Counted from the first letter of the stretch, positions 10,175-20,437 are shown. The stretch is DNA of 53,783 nt from Burkholderiaceae bacterium (GCA_017646335.1 JAGCMT010000052.1:1-53783); one strand, 5' to 3'. The notes: generated by a model from the letters alone, not told the origin. Translations and numbers: made by a program.

Positions 10175-13100
10175 ATGCCTAAACGCACAGATATTCAATC
10201 CGTCATGATCCTCGGTGCCGGTCCGATCGTTATCGGTCAGGCTTGTGAATTCGACTACTCCGGCGCTCAAGCTTGTAAAGCATTACGTGAAGAGGGTTAC
10301 CGCGTCATCTTGGTCAACTCCAACCCGGCCACGATCATGACCGACCCGGATACGGCCGATGTCACCTACATTGAGCCCTTAAACAGCAAAGTGGTCGAGC
10401 GCATCATCGATAAAGAACGCCCCGATGCCATTTTGCCGACTATGGGCGGCCAAACCGCCTTGAATTTGGCTCTTGAATTGGAAAATTCGGGCATCTTGGC
10501 CCAATACGGCGTCGAATTGATCGGTGCCTCGCCCGATGCCATCGACAAAGCGGAAGATCGTCAACGCTTCAAAGAAGCCATGGCTAAAATCGGCCTTGAG
10601 AATCCCCGCTCCGGCATTGCCTATAACATGGATGAAGCCTTGGCGCTTCAAAAAGAAATGGGCTTCCCGACAGTGATCCGCCCCTCCTTCACCTTGGGCG
10701 GCACGGGCGGTGGCGTTGCTTTCAACATGGAAGAATTCATCGAGATTTGCAATCGCGGTCTGATTCTTTCGCCCACTCATGAACTCTTGATCGAAGAATC
10801 GCTTCTCGGTTGGAAAGAAATCGAGATGGAAGTGATTCGTGACAAGAACGATCACTGCATCATTATCTGTTCGATCGAAAACTTGGATCCGATGGGTATC
10901 CATACGGGCGACTCGATTACCGTCGCGCCGGCACAAACCTTGACGGCACGCGAATACGAAAAAGTTCGCGACGCAACCTTTGCCGTGATCCGAGAAATCG
11001 GTGTAGCGGCGGGCGGCAGTAACGTGCAATTTGCCATCAATCCGGAAAACGGTCGCTTGGTTGTCATCGAAATGAATCCCCGCGTGTCACGCTCTTCGGC
11101 ATTGGCTTCCAAAGCAACGGGCTTTCCGATCGCCAAAATTTCGACCAAATTGGCCGTCGGCTACACTCTCGACGAATTGCAAAACGACATGACGGGTGGC
11201 GCCCTGTCGGCCGCCGTCGAACCCACGGTCGACTACGTCGTCACCAAGGTGCCTCGCTTTGCCTTTGAAAAATTCCCGCAAGCCAACGATCGTTTAACGA
11301 CACAAATGAAGTCCGTCGGCGAAGTTATGGCCATCGGTTCGACTTTCCAAGAATCGTTACAAAAAGCCCTTCGTGGTTTGGAAACCGGCAAAGACGGTTT
11401 AACTCCGATTTCCAACGATCTCGAGAAAATCATTCGTGAGATCTCCGAACCCGGTGCCGAACGCCTCTTTTATTTGGCCGATGCGATGCGTCAGGGCATG
11501 AGCGATCAGGAATTGAGTGAAATCACCGCGATCGATCCGTGGTTCCTTGCCCAAATCCGTGAATTGGTTGAAATCGAAAAGCGTGTTCAAGATAGTGACT
11601 TTGAAACCATCACCGAAGAGGAAATGCTTTTCCTGAAAAAGAAAGGCTTCTCGGATAAGCGCTTGGCTACCCTTCTTGGCGTACAAGAAGAGGCCGTGCG
11701 CGGTCTTCGTCAAGAGATGGATATTCGCCCGGTCTACAAGCGCGTCGACACCTGTGGCGGTCGTCACGAAACCCCGCAAGCATACTTTTATTCGACGTAT
11801 CAAAACGAATGCGAAGCCCGTCCGACGGATAAAAAGAAAATCGTTGTGCTGGGCGGCGGTCCGAACCGAATCGGTCAAGGGATCGAATTCGATTACTGCT
11901 GTGTGCATGCAGCGATGGCGATGCGTGAAGACGGTTACGAAACGATCATGATCAACTGTAACCCTGAAACAGTCTCGACCGATTACGACACGTCCGATCG
12001 ACTCTATTTCGAACCCGTCACGCTCGAAGACGTTTTGGAAATTTGCCACATTGAAAAACCCGAAGGCGTCATCGTTCAATACGGCGGTCAAACACCGTTG
12101 AAGATTTGTCGCGCTTTGGAAGCGGCCGGCATCCCGATCGTGGGCACGACGCCCGATGCGATCGACTGCGCTGAAGACCGTGAACGCTTCCAAAAACTCA
12201 TCAATGATTTGGGCCTTCGTCAACCGCCCAATCGTACGGCTCGCACTGAAGAAGATGCTCTTCGTTTGGCCGAAGAAATCGGCTATCCGCTCGTGGTTCG
12301 TCCGAGCTACGTTTTGGGTGGTCGTGCAATGGACATCGTGCATAACGCCAAGGAACTTCAACGCTACATGCATGAAGCCATTGTCGTCAGTAACGATAGC
12401 CCCGTCCTTCTGGATCGGTTCTTAGACGATGCAATCGAAATGGACGTCGACGCCATTTGTGATGGCACCGAGGTTCAAATCGGTGGGCTCATGCAACACA
12501 TTGAAGCCGCCGGCGTTCACTCCGGTGACTCCGCTTGTTCGTTGCCCCCGTACAGTCTTCGTCAGGACATTTTGGATGAAGTCAAACGCCAAACGGCACT
12601 CATGGCCAAAGCGTTGGGCGTCGTGGGCTTGATGAACGTGCAATTTGCCATTCAAGGCGCCGTCACGGAGGAGCCCGTGATCTATGTCTTGGAAGTCAAC
12701 CCGCGCGCAAGCCGCACGGTCCCCTTCGTCTCCAAGGCTACGGGGGTTCCGTTAGCAAAGATTGCCGCTCGTTGCATGGTGGGTCAAACCCTTGCTGACC
12801 AAGAAGTCAACGTGGAAGTTCAACCCAAACAAATCTGCGTCAAGGAAGCTGTCTTCCCCTTTACGAAGTTCTTGGGCGTCGACCCGGTCTTAGGGCCGGA
12901 AATGCGCTCCACGGGCGAAGTGATGGGCGTGGGACGCACCTTTGGTGAAGCACTCTTTAAGAGCCAAATGGCGGCAGGCGATACGTTACCCGAAACCGGC
13001 ACGGTCTTCTTCTCGGTTCGTGATGAAGATAAGCTCAAGGCCATTGTGGCGGCTGCCAAGTTCGAGCAATCGGGCTACAAGATCGTCGCCACGCGCGGCA

Positions 13101-13396
13101 CGGCAGCGGCTTTTGCCGCAGCGGGCATCGAATGCAAACGCGTCAAGAAAGTCAGTGACGGTCGCCCCAATGTGATCGATATGATCAAAAATCAAGAGAT
13201 CCAATTGGTCGTGACAACAAGTAACGAAGTACGCGGAGAAATGAATGATGCGCGTGACATTCGTATGGCGGCTTTGGCCAGTCGCGTCACTTACCATACG
13301 ACGATTGCCGGCGGTTGTGCCGCCGTGGAAGGCATCCGTCATATGAAAGACGCACAAGTCTACGCCTTGCAAGACATGCACAAAGATGCTTGCTAA
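10175..13396 (+). CDS. carB: Carbamoyl-phosphate synthase large subunit
   Basis: CarB makes carbamoyl phosphate for arginine and pyrimidine synthesis from bicarbonate, ammonia and two ATP. All 1073 residues look intact. There are two homologous ATP-grasp halves, each opening with a [13 protein letters not shown] nucleotide-binding motif (near residue 15 and near 560), and a C-terminal MGS-like allosteric domain (about 935-1073). No key residue is obviously missing. It lies 21 bases after the truncated carA and is clearly in the same transcript. The large subunit of this family can use ammonia directly, so it may remain active without a glutaminase partner. A strong terminator follows. The greA gene that often follows carB in relatives is absent. 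Confidence 0.97.
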   Translation: MPKRTDIQSVMILGAGPIVIGQACEFDYSGAQACKALREEGYRVILVNSNPATIMTDPDTADVTYIEPLNSKVVERIIDKERPDAILPTMGGQTALNLALELENSGILAQYGVELIGASPDAIDKAEDRQRFKEAMAKIGLENPRSGIAYNMDEALALQKEMGFPTVIRPSFTLGGTGGGVAFNMEEFIEICNRGLILSPTHELLIEESLLGWKEIEMEVIRDKNDHCIIICSIENLDPMGIHTGDSITVAPAQTLTAREYEKVRDATFAVIREIGVAAGGSNVQFAINPENGRLVVIEMNPRVSRSSALASKATGFPIAKISTKLAVGYTLDELQNDMTGGALSAAVEPTVDYVVTKVPRFAFEKFPQANDRLTTQMKSVGEVMAIGSTFQESLQKALRGLETGKDGLTPISNDLEKIIREISEPGAERLFYLADAMRQGMSDQELSEITAIDPWFLAQIRELVEIEKRVQDSDFETITEEEMLFLKKKGFSDKRLATLLGVQEEAVRGLRQEMDIRPVYKRVDTCGGRHETPQAYFYSTYQNECEARPTDKKKIVVLGGGPNRIGQGIEFDYCCVHAAMAMREDGYETIMINCNPETVSTDYDTSDRLYFEPVTLEDVLEICHIEKPEGVIVQYGGQTPLKICRALEAAGIPIVGTTPDAIDCAEDRERFQKLINDLGLRQPPNRTARTEEDALRLAEEIGYPLVVRPSYVLGGRAMDIVHNAKELQRYMHEAIVVSNDSPVLLDRFLDDAIEMDVDAICDGTEVQIGGLMQHIEAAGVHSGDSACSLPPYSLRQDILDEVKRQTALMAKALGVVGLMNVQFAIQGAVTEEPVIYVLEVNPRASRTVPFVSKATGVPLAKIAARCMVGQTLADQEVNVEVQPKQICVKEAVFPFTKFLGVDPVLGPEMRSTGEVMGVGRTFGEALFKSQMAAGDTLPETGTVFFSVRDEDKLKAIVAAAKFEQSGYKIVATRGTAAAFAAAGIECKRVKKVSDGRPNVIDMIKNQEIQLVVTTSNEVRGEMNDARDIRMAALASRVTYHTTIAGGCAAVEGIRHMKDAQVYALQDMHKDAC

Positions 13397-13418
13397 TTAG
13401 CCTTTGACCGACAAAAAC

Positions 13419-13459
13419 GAACATCGCCGTGGAATCTTCTCAACGGCGATGTTCTTTTT
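13419..13459 (+). terminator. Intrinsic terminator after carAB
   Basis: A perfect 12-bp stem (13419-13430 with 13443-13454) is followed by five T, 22 bases after the carB stop. Confidence 0.9.
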
Positions 13460-13467
13460 ACCTAAAG

Positions 13468-13504
13468 AAAAAGACTTCGAAGGCATGACCCACGAAGTCT
13501 TTTT
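13468..13504 (-). terminator. Terminator of the TRIC channel gene, possibly bidirectional
   Basis: A perfect 12-bp stem (13468-13479 with 13493-13504) has A and T runs at its ends, so it can work on both strands. It lies 15 bases after the stop of the minus-strand TRIC gene and back to back with the carB terminator. Confidence 0.85.
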
Positions 13505-13519
13505 ACTTAGCAAACCGAA

Positions 13520-14230
13520 TTACTTACCTTGAGCACGGTCACGTTCCGTTTCAGGCGAATGATCTTCCTTGTAGAACTGATCGTGGTAAGCAATGCGCCA
13601 ATCCTTGTAGTAACACCACATACGAAGCGCCACGATAAAGATCGAAGACACCCAAATGGACACGGTGGCATCGATACCCATTTCCACCATGAACACGTAC
13701 AAGAAGCTACCGACGAACGCCACAGAAGCATAGGGTTGGTGGTCATAGATCACGCCCGGCTTCACGTTCAAGAACGTGTCACGGCACAAACCACCGAACA
13801 CACCGGTTGCCACACCGCAAATCACACTCGAAAGGGACGGAACACCCAATTGAATACCCAAGTGCGTACCGACGGCCGCAAAGAAGCCCAAACCGATGGC
13901 GTCACTCCAAACGAAGAGGTCGTACGTGAGGTGCTTCTTGTAGAAGCGGAAAAGCATCGGCGTAAAGATGGCGATAAAGAGCACCAACCAAACGAGTTCT
14001 TGGTTAGCGATCCAGTACATCGGACGACGGTCGATCATCAAGTCACGGAAGATCCCACCACCGAAAGCCGTGGAGAATGCCAACACGAAAATACCGACCG
14101 GGTCAACCTTCATACGTACGCCGATCAACACACCGGCGAAAGCGAAAGCGATGATACCGATCACGTCGGTCAAATATAAAAGGTCTACTTTAGCAATGAA
14201 AGTCGTAAACCAAGCATTGATAGCGTCCAT
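13520..14230 (-). CDS. TRIC-type trimeric cation channel family membrane protein (YicG/UPF0126-like)
   Basis: This is a 236-residue inner membrane protein with about seven membrane segments. It shows the internal repeat of the bacterial TRIC/UPF0126 family: the first unit has IGIIAFAFAGVLIG and FGGGIFRD, the second has DAIGLGFFAAVGT and FGGLCRD. Family members are proposed monovalent cation channels. The last 25 residues are charged and probably cytoplasmic. The ATG at 14230 is preferred over the GTG three codons upstream because AGGTG stands six bases before it. The gene has its own terminator and sits between carB and the purA cluster; no functional link to them is evident. Confidence 0.85.
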   Translation of the reverse strand: MDAINAWFTTFIAKVDLLYLTDVIGIIAFAFAGVLIGVRMKVDPVGIFVLAFSTAFGGGIFRDLMIDRRPMYWIANQELVWLVLFIAIFTPMLFRFYKKHLTYDLFVWSDAIGLGFFAAVGTHLGIQLGVPSLSSVICGVATGVFGGLCRDTFLNVKPGVIYDHQPYASVAFVGSFLYVFMVEMGIDATVSIWVSSIFIVALRMWCYYKDWRIAYHDQFYKEDHSPETERDRAQGK

Positions 14231-14314
14231 TACAAACACCTGAAATATCGAAAAAGTTGCCCCATTGTAAAACTAGCGAGGAGCAAAGACAAGCCATGGG
14301 CGACATCCTCAAAC

Positions 14315-14339
14315 GAAAACCACCTCACAAAGAGGTGGT
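14315..14339 (-). terminator. Terminator after the phosphoribosyltransferase gene
   Basis: An 8-bp stem (14319-14326 with 14332-14339) and five-base loop are followed by TTTT on the minus strand, 11 bases after the stop. Confidence 0.8.
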
Positions 14340-14350
14340 CATCGTTGAGA

Positions 14351-14860
14351 TCATTCACCGCGTTTCTTGCGAAGATCGGCGATGCCTAAATCGTCGTAGA
14401 TTTCAAACGGTTGATGAATCCAAGGATTGTCTTCCAAATAATCGATGTGATAATCGGGTTTGAAGACCGAATGGCTCTTCCACCAAAGCACGGCAACACG
14501 AACGTCCGTCACGGCCGGATAAGCCTTCTTCAAATGCTCGACCACCTTAACGATCGTCTTGCCGGAATCGACCATATCATCGACCAACAAGAGCTTGCCG
14601 GCAATCTCACCGCCGGTCTTCGTGATAAAAGCGGCGATGTCCAAGTCGCCTTGCACACGACCGGCTTCTTCACGATAAGAGCTCGTGGCCATCACGGCCA
14701 ACGGCACATTGTGGACGCGAGAGAAAAGATCGCCGATGCGCATACCACCGCGAGCCAAACACAAAAGCGAATCGAATTCATAACCATCATCGGCTACCTT
14801 GAGGATCAAGCGCTCGATCATGTCATTGTATTCTTGGTCATTAACGCGTAAATGTTTCAT
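14351..14860 (-). CDS. Purine-type phosphoribosyltransferase
   Basis: This 169-residue type I phosphoribosyltransferase carries the PRPP loop LLLVDDMVDSGKT (residues about 91-102). A hydrophobic N-terminal strand followed by CLARGGM (about 34-40) is typical of short hypoxanthine/xanthine-guanine enzymes. It should join a free purine base to PRPP for salvage, but the base cannot be named from the sequence. It lies directly downstream of purA on the same strand, as in many Betaproteobacteria, which supports a purine role. A terminator between the two suggests partial uncoupling. Confidence 0.85.
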   Translation of the reverse strand: MKHLRVNDQEYNDMIERLILKVADDGYEFDSLLCLARGGMRIGDLFSRVHNVPLAVMATSSYREEAGRVQGDLDIAAFITKTGGEIAGKLLLVDDMVDSGKTIVKVVEHLKKAYPAVTDVRVAVLWWKSHSVFKPDYHIDYLEDNPWIHQPFEIYDDLGIADLRKKRGE

Positions 14861-14871
14861 AGCTTATTCAC

Positions 14872-14898
14872 GAAAAGGCGAACCGACAAGGTTCGCCT
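14872..14898 (-). terminator. Terminator between purA and the phosphoribosyltransferase gene
   Basis: A perfect 9-bp stem (14876-14884 with 14890-14898) and five-base loop are followed by TTTT on the minus strand, 24 bases after the purA stop. Confidence 0.85.
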
Positions 14899-14922
14899 CT
14901 TTGAGTCCTGATGATTTAATTA

Positions 14923-16215
14923 TCAAGCAAAGGGGTTGTCCAAGAGGATCGTTTGAGAGCGATCCGGACCCGTGGAAACCACGGCGATCGGGCAACCGGC
15001 CACTTCGGACAAACGAGCGAGATAACGCTTAGCGGTTTCGGGCAAATCTTCCCACTTCGTCACGCCGAACGTGTTTTCCTTCCAACCCGGGAAATCTTCA
15101 TAGATGACTTCGCACTTCGCGCAAGCATCGGCACCGTACGGCATCACTTCGATTTCTTCGCCGTTGTACTTGTAGCCAACGCCCAAGCGAACCGTGTCCA
15201 TACCATCCAAAACGTCCAACTTCATCACGGCCAATGCACTCAAACCGTTCGTTTGAACAGCGCGACGCATTGCAGCACCGTCGAACCAACCGCAACGACG
15301 CGGACGACCCGTCACAGCACCGTATTCACCACCCTTGTCACGCATGTATTGACCGATTTCGTTGTCGAGTTCGGTCGGGAACGGACCTTCGCCAACGCGC
15401 GTGCAATAAGCCTTCGTGATACCCAAGACATAACCGACATCACGTGCACCGACACCGGCACCGGAGCAAACTGCACCGGCAACGACGTTAGAGCTCGTCA
15501 CATACGGATACGTACCGTGGTCGATGTCGAGCATGCAACCTTGTGCACCTTCGAAGAGGAAGCGCTTGCCTTCAGCCATCAACTTGTTGAGCGTGTAAGA
15601 CACGTCCGTGATCATCGGGCGAATGCGATCGGCATAAGCGAGCGTACCGTCGATCACTTCATTGACATCAAGCGCTTGAGCGCCCAAATGCTTCGTCAAA
15701 ACGAAATTGTGAAGATCCATGGCATCGCGAACGCGTTCGGAGAAGCGAGCTTCGTCCAAGAGGTCAGACACACGAACACCGCGACGAGCAACCTTGTCTT
15801 CATACGTCGGACCGATACCGCGACCCGTCGTACCGATCTTCTTGGAACCGGCAGCGGCTTCACGAGCGTGGTCAAGCGCAACGTGGTACGGCATCACCAA
15901 AGCGGCGTTACCGGAAACACGCATACGATGCTCGGCTTCACAACCGGCTTCGCTCAAAGATTGCAATTCGCCAAAGAATGCTTGCGGGCTAACGACAACG
16001 CCGTTACCCAAATAACACGTCATCGTCGGGTGCATAACACCGGACGGAATCAAACGCAAAACCGTCTTCTTACCGTTGATCACCAAGGTGTGACCGGCAT
16101 TGTGACCGCCATTGAAGCGAACCACACCGTCGACTTGTTCGGTCAACCAGTCAACGACCTTGCCCTTACCTTCGTCACCCCATTGGGCACCCACTACAAC
16201 AACATTTTTAGCCAT
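14923..16215 (-). CDS. purA: Adenylosuccinate synthetase
   Basis: PurA joins IMP and aspartate with GTP to give adenylosuccinate, the first committed step to AMP. The 430-residue product has the N-terminal GDEGKGK GTP loop and the GGHNAGHT motif, [15 protein letters not shown] in the middle, and [11 protein letters not shown] near the C-terminus. Length is normal. It is a standard member of the hflK-hflC-purA neighbourhood; the hisZ gene often found just upstream is absent. A 6-bp hairpin in the leader (16255-16277) lies 40 bases upstream of the start. Confidence 0.97.
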   Translation of the reverse strand: MAKNVVVVGAQWGDEGKGKVVDWLTEQVDGVVRFNGGHNAGHTLVINGKKTVLRLIPSGVMHPTMTCYLGNGVVVSPQAFFGELQSLSEAGCEAEHRMRVSGNAALVMPYHVALDHAREAAAGSKKIGTTGRGIGPTYEDKVARRGVRVSDLLDEARFSERVRDAMDLHNFVLTKHLGAQALDVNEVIDGTLAYADRIRPMITDVSYTLNKLMAEGKRFLFEGAQGCMLDIDHGTYPYVTSSNVVAGAVCSGAGVGARDVGYVLGITKAYCTRVGEGPFPTELDNEIGQYMRDKGGEYGAVTGRPRRCGWFDGAAMRRAVQTNGLSALAVMKLDVLDGMDTVRLGVGYKYNGEEIEVMPYGADACAKCEVIYEDFPGWKENTFGVTKWEDLPETAKRYLARLSEVAGCPIAVVSTGPDRSQTILLDNPFA

Positions 16216-16366
16216 TGGATATCCCCAAATCTAAAAAACATGAATCCCTGAAAAGTCCGCAAAAAGTCCATGCGGACACGACCTGTTAATTATGGCTGAC
16301 TTTGCCTATTTTTGGTAGTTACACGAACACGATTTGTGTCAAGAGTACAGCTTTTTTTCGACTTTA

Positions 16367-16403
16367 CAAAAAGCCCCGTTGACTCTTAAAAATCAACGGG
16401 GCT
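16367..16403 (-). terminator. Terminator after hflK-hflC-DUF2065
   Basis: A perfect 11-bp stem (16372-16382 with 16393-16403) is followed by TTTTG on the minus strand, 25 bases after the DUF2065 stop. It separates the hfl operon from purA, so purA needs its own promoter in 16216-16366. Confidence 0.85.
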
Positions 16404-16428
16404 CATTGTATTTTTTCGCGATCAATCT

Positions 16429-16623
16429 TTAGATCGAGACCAGCCAGATTACGGCGACACCAATCATCAAGAGGATCAAACCGATCTTTCGGACGACCTC
16501 GGGTTTGGCTTTATTACCGACCTCACGAACCGACTCGATCCATGTCTTCGGGGCCACAAAAGGAATGAGGCCCTCGAAGATGAAAAGCAGTGCGATCGCA
16601 AGGATCCAGACCTTCCAAGTCAT
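16429..16623 (-). CDS. Small inner membrane protein, DUF2065 (YjeT-like)
   Basis: This 64-residue protein has two hydrophobic segments (about 5-24 and 47-64) joined by a short charged stretch, the layout of the YjeT/DUF2065 family that follows hflC in many Proteobacteria. Its function is unknown. The ATG shares one base with the hflC stop codon (TAATG), so translation is probably coupled to hflC. Confidence 0.85.
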   Translation of the reverse strand: MTWKVWILAIALLFIFEGLIPFVAPKTWIESVREVGNKAKPEVVRKIGLILLMIGVAVIWLVSI

Positions 16624-17495
16624 TACTTACCTTCGGGCTTTTTCATGTACTTAAAGAAGTCGGCCGACGGATCCATCACCATCACGTCGCTCTTACCGGC
16701 AAAGCTCGAACGATAGGCTTCGAGGTTACGATAAAAACGAGCGAATTCCGGATTGCGACCGAAAGCTTCTGCGTACGTGGCGTTCGCGGTAGCGTCGCCT
16801 TCACCCTTCAATTGTTGAGCGTGGTTGTAGGCTTGAGCCAAGATCACTTCGCGTTGACGATCGGCATCGGCACGGATCTTTTCTGCTTCTGCGGCACCCG
16901 TAGAACGTTCTTCAGAAGCCACGCGCTTACGTTCGGCTTCCATACGACGATAGACGGATTCGGAAATTTCCGGCGTGAAGTCCACACGCTTCAAACGCAC
17001 GTCAACGATGTCGACACCGACGTCCTTGACGCGTTGTTGAAGGCCCGTCTTGATTTCCGTCATTGCAAGGTCACGTTCACGAGACGTGATGGCGTTGACC
17101 GTACGCTTATTGACCGTTTGGTTCAATGCGTCACGCAACAAGGCGGAAATACGATCGTTGGCAGCACGCTCGTTACCTTGGAAAGAAACCCAATACTTGC
17201 GCGGATCGGAAATCTTCCACTTCACGAAAGAGTCGATCAAAAGGTTCTTCTTTTCACTCGTTTGAACGAGGTCGGCAACCGGCGTATCCAACGTCAAAAT
17301 ACGCTTATCCAAATAAACCACGTTTTGGAAAGGCGGCGGGAGCTTGAAATGAAGGCCCGGTTCGGATTGCACTTCCTTCAATTCACCCAAAGCGAACACC
17401 AAAGCGTGTTCACGTTCGCCAACGGTGTACAAACACATTTTTGCTGCGCCCAAAGCCACCACCACGGCAAGAGCAAGCGTCGTAAATTTTTTCAT
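16623..17495 (-). CDS. hflC: HflC, membrane regulator of FtsH protease
   Basis: HflC forms with HflK a large membrane cage around the FtsH protease. The 290-residue product has an N-terminal membrane anchor (about 4-22) and a periplasmic SPFH/prohibitin domain (about 23-200), followed by an Ala/Glu-rich helix with the family run RADADRQREVILAQAY. It follows hflK by 20 bases. Confidence 0.95.
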   Translation of the reverse strand: MKKFTTLALAVVVALGAAKMCLYTVGEREHALVFALGELKEVQSEPGLHFKLPPPFQNVVYLDKRILTLDTPVADLVQTSEKKNLLIDSFVKWKISDPRKYWVSFQGNERAANDRISALLRDALNQTVNKRTVNAITSRERDLAMTEIKTGLQQRVKDVGVDIVDVRLKRVDFTPEISESVYRRMEAERKRVASEERSTGAAEAEKIRADADRQREVILAQAYNHAQQLKGEGDATANATYAEAFGRNPEFARFYRNLEAYRSSFAGKSDVMVMDPSADFFKYMKKPEGK

Positions 17496-17515
17496 GACTG
17501 TTCTCTCCTACCTGA

Positions 17516-18916
17516 TTAGCGACCGCGATTACGCAACAATTGACGAGCGTCGAGCGTGTCTTGTACTTCCGTATTCACGTTCGTAGCGGGCACATTCGTC
17601 ACCGTCGTCGGTGCGGGAACCGTTGCAGCGGGCGTCACGCCGGCTCGACTTTGATCCATCAACTTATCAAACGGCAAATAGAGCAAATTGTTGCCGTCCT
17701 TCGTATCAACATAGACCTTGGTCGTGTTTTCCAAGATTTGTTGCATCGTGTCGATGTACATACGATCACGCGTGACTTCCGGCGCCTTTTGGTATTGAGC
17801 GAGCACTTGCTTGAAGCGAACGGCGTCACCCTTAGCGGTTTCGACCACACGAGCCTTGTAACCTTCAGCTTCTTGAGACAAACGAGCAGCCATACCGCGA
17901 GCCTTCGGGATCACGTCATTGGCGTAAGCTTGACCTTCGTTGATTTGACGTTCGCGGTCTTGACCGGCCTTCACGGCATCGTTAAAGGCTGCTTGCACCG
18001 GTTGCGGCGGTTGAGCGTTTTGGATAGCCACGCTCATCACTTCGATACCCGTTTCATAGCGATCGAGCATCTCTTGCATCAACTTCTTGACGTCTTCTGC
18101 AATTTCTTGCTTGCTTTCAAAAAGCACGCTGTCCATTGCCTTACGACCGACCACTTCACGCATCGCACTTTCAGCTGCTTGCGTCACGGCCGTATTCGGT
18201 TCGCGAGACTTAAAGAGGTACTGCATTGCGCCTTCACCCGGCTTGATGCGGTATTGAACGTTAAAGCGAACGTCAACGATGTTTTCGTCATCGGTCAACA
18301 TCAAAGCTTCGCGTTCGCGATCAACACGACCGGCCGTACCGATCTCTGCGGTACGAACGGAACTCACGTCAACGATTTCCACCCCTTGAATCGGGTACGG
18401 AAGATGCCAACGGAAACCCGGTTGCGTCGTTTCGGTGTACTTACCGAACGTCGTCACGATACCGGACTGACCTTCAGGAACGATGTAAAAACCGGTAGCG
18501 GCCCATGCACCCAAAGCAACGATCGTGGCAAACAAAACGCCCTTACCATTGGCCTTCGGCGTCTTAAAAGAAGGCTTCATGGATTCAAAGCGTTGACGGA
18601 ACTCTTGTTCCTTTTCTGCAAACACGTCTTTTGCGGGGCGATCGTCAACATGTTCACGATCATCGCGAGCATTTTGATTACGGCCCATGTCCGGACGTTG
18701 GCCGAGCATACCGCCTAAAGCACGATTGAATTCGTCCCAAAGACGATCGAGGTCGTCTTTGTCATCACGACGCGGGTCACGATCCTGATTGGCTTGACGA
18801 TCGTCGTCACGATGGTCATTGGCATGGTTTTGAGGATCTTGACGGGAATCGGCGTCTTTCTTCTTTTCGTCGTCTTGCGGATTACCGCGGCCCCATTGAG
18901 GGTCATTAAGAGACAT
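17516..18916 (-). CDS. hflK: HflK, membrane regulator of FtsH protease
   Basis: HflK is the partner of HflC in the FtsH-controlling SPFH complex. The 466-residue product begins with an unusually long cytoplasmic tail of about 130 residues, very rich in Asp, Arg, Asn and Gln. A membrane segment (about 128-148, ATIVALGAWAATGFYIV), an SPFH domain and a coiled-coil region with AAEGYKARVVETAKGDA-like helices follow. The C-terminal 40 residues are rich in Pro, Thr and Val. The start ATG has AGGAG upstream. hflX, normally just upstream, is here 4.4 kb away beyond a plus-strand cassette. Confidence 0.95.
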   Translation of the reverse strand: MSLNDPQWGRGNPQDDEKKKDADSRQDPQNHANDHRDDDRQANQDRDPRRDDKDDLDRLWDEFNRALGGMLGQRPDMGRNQNARDDREHVDDRPAKDVFAEKEQEFRQRFESMKPSFKTPKANGKGVLFATIVALGAWAATGFYIVPEGQSGIVTTFGKYTETTQPGFRWHLPYPIQGVEIVDVSSVRTAEIGTAGRVDREREALMLTDDENIVDVRFNVQYRIKPGEGAMQYLFKSREPNTAVTQAAESAMREVVGRKAMDSVLFESKQEIAEDVKKLMQEMLDRYETGIEVMSVAIQNAQPPQPVQAAFNDAVKAGQDRERQINEGQAYANDVIPKARGMAARLSQEAEGYKARVVETAKGDAVRFKQVLAQYQKAPEVTRDRMYIDTMQQILENTTKVYVDTKDGNNLLYLPFDKLMDQSRAGVTPAATVPAPTTVTNVPATNVNTEVQDTLDARQLLRNRGR

Positions 18917-19231
18917 TCACAACTCCTGTTTCACAAAGCGCTTGGAAAGGGAGAATCCAACGCTTTTTTCTTATATATAAGTAGTAGCCGAAAGTGTATC
19001 GAAACTGACAAAAAAATCGATTGAATTTTCACAGAATTTTGCAATTCGACCGTTGTGAAGCACAATCTATAGAAGAAATTGCCTATTTAATAAGAAAGTA
19101 GGTAATGAGAATCCCTAGAAATAAGGGTTTACACTTATGACTATGTTAATAGGATTGGGTAATATGCGAGGAAGTGTTTTTTCCCTCTAGGAAAAATCGC
19201 GATTCTTTTGTTTTTTACGAGGATTTTTGCT
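18917..19231. promoter_or_regulatory. Divergent hflK / yjiH intergenic region
   Basis: No gene is seen in this 315-base A+T-rich stretch. Facing yjiH there are two overlapping promoter candidates: TTTACA (19128)-16-TAGGAT (19150), and ATGACT (19137)-17-TAATAT (19160). An imperfect inverted repeat ATTGCCTA/TAGGTAAT lies at about 19079-19106 and could be an operator. In the hflK leader there is a hairpin (18935-18966) whose T run points to the plus strand. The yjiH ribosome-binding site AGGA is at 19220-19223. Confidence 0.45.
18935..18969 (+). terminator. Terminator-like hairpin in the hflK leader, plus-strand orientation
   Basis: The stem AAAGCG-C-TTGG / CCAACGCTTT (one bulged C) is followed by TTT on the plus strand. 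No plus-strand gene precedes it, so it would stop antisense or divergent transcripts, or act as structure in the hflK 5' leader. Confidence 0.4.
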
Positions 19232-19924
19232 ATGTCTGAACAAGTAAAAACCGAAGAGAAGGTTGGCATTGGCGGTTATATCGCCTTGATCTTTGCTATC
19301 GTTTTCTTCTCTGGCATGCTTGCCGGCGCTAACCACTGGTACGGCATTTTTGACTTCTCCACGTTGAACGGTGCTTTCGGTAAGTTGATCTCCGGCGTTA
19401 CGTTCGACGGTGAAGCTGTCAAGACGGCTGCTACGACGTTCCGCGGTAAGGGCGGTACGGGTGCTATCGACGGTTTCGCTTTCGCATTGGGTTTGGTCCC
19501 GACCGTGATGTTTGCTTTGGCAATGGTTACGGTTCTTGACCACTACGGTGCTTTGCGCGCTGCTCGCCAACTCTTGACCCCGATCCTCCGTCCGTTGATG
19601 GGCGTTCCGGGTTCCTGCTCCCTCGCTTTGATCGCTTCCTTGCAATCCACCGACGGTGGCGCTGCTTTGACGCGTCAATTGTTGGATGCTGGTGAAATCA
19701 CCGAAGACGAAGGCGACATCTTCGCTATGTTCCAATTGTCTGCTGACGCAGCAATCACGAACTTCATGGGCGCTGGTGTTGTTCTCCTTTCCTTGACGTC
19801 CGCTACCGGTGAAACGGTTCCGGCTTCTATCGGCTTGTGCTTGGGCTTGATGCTCGTCATGAAGGTGGTCGGTGCTAACATCGTCCGCTTCTTGAAGGTC
19901 TTCCGCGCCAAGAAGGCTGCCTAA
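19232..19924 (+). CDS. yjiH: YjiH-like nucleoside-recognition (Gate) membrane protein
   Basis: This 230-residue inner membrane protein pairs with the next gene as E. coli YjiH pairs with YjiG. Both belong to the SpmA/SpmB, nucleoside-recognition (Gate) group, thought to be halves of a transporter. Several hydrophobic segments are seen (about 14-34, 85-105, 125-145 and 180-215). The ATG at 19232 has AGGA eight bases upstream; an open frame extends further upstream without support. Lys is mostly AAG and Thr mostly ACG, as in argH here, which suggests high expression. The substrate is unknown; the linked peptidase suggests a peptide or amino-acid derivative. The pair assignment is strong, the transport role is inference. 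Confidence 0.78.
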   Translation: MSEQVKTEEKVGIGGYIALIFAIVFFSGMLAGANHWYGIFDFSTLNGAFGKLISGVTFDGEAVKTAATTFRGKGGTGAIDGFAFALGLVPTVMFALAMVTVLDHYGALRAARQLLTPILRPLMGVPGSCSLALIASLQSTDGGAALTRQLLDAGEITEDEGDIFAMFQLSADAAITNFMGAGVVLLSLTSATGETVPASIGLCLGLMLVMKVVGANIVRFLKVFRAKKAA

Positions 19925-19944
19925 TACGTTGGAGGAATTGAAAC

Positions 19945-20409
19945 ATGTCTCATGAAAATGCTAAGCCGATGGTGACCGACGTTTTCGTCAAGGGCGCTAT
20001 CCAAGGTTGGAACATTGCTACGCACTCCACGATTCCGAACGTGTTGATGGCCTTCGTGATCATCCGCGCTTTGAACGTTTCTGGTGCTCTTCCCCTTATT
20101 GGTGATCTCTTCTCCCCGTTGATGGCTCTCTTCGGCCTCCCGGGTGAAGCAGCTGCCGTTTTGGTCGCTGGTTGGATGTCCATGGGTGGCGGTGTTGGCG
20201 TTGCTTGTGCTTTGTTTGACCAAGGCGCCATCACGCTCCAAGACTGCGCTGTGATGGCTCCGGCTATCTACTTGATGGGTTCCCAATTGCAATACATGGG
20301 TCGCTGCTTGGGCGTTATCGGTACGCGCGGCTCCATGATCCCGGTCTTGCTCGGTATCTCCGTCTTGAACGCTTTCATCGCTATGTTCATCATGAACATC
20401 ATCTGCTAA
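19945..20409 (+). CDS. yjiG: YjiG-like (SpmB family) membrane protein
   Basis: 154 residues closely follow E. coli YjiG in motif order: an N-terminal VFVKGA-type start, IPNVLMAFVIIRAL, PLMALFGLPGEAA, MSMGGGVGVA, PAIYLMGSQLQYMGRCLG. About four membrane segments are seen. It starts 20 bases after yjiH with GGAGG upstream and shares its strong codon bias, so the two are one expression unit. A strong terminator follows. In E. coli yjiHG neighbours iadA, an isoaspartyl dipeptidase; here a metallopeptidase follows, so the tie to peptide breakdown recurs. Confidence 0.85.
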   Translation: MSHENAKPMVTDVFVKGAIQGWNIATHSTIPNVLMAFVIIRALNVSGALPLIGDLFSPLMALFGLPGEAAAVLVAGWMSMGGGVGVACALFDQGAITLQDCAVMAPAIYLMGSQLQYMGRCLGVIGTRGSMIPVLLGISVLNAFIAMFIMNIIC

Positions 20410-20437
20410 TTCGTTAGTTGCGATTAAGTCGTTCATA

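Noticed and set aside
11399-12373. Minus-strand open frame inside carB
   Set aside because: Antisense to a well-conserved gene and without motifs or a ribosome-binding site.
14953-16251. Long plus-strand open frame opposite purA
   Set aside because: Thr/Arg/His-rich, no family features, complete overlap with a certain gene.
19079-19106. Imperfect inverted repeat as a riboswitch or small RNA
   Set aside because: Too short and A+T-rich, no terminator follows on either strand; kept only as a possible operator.
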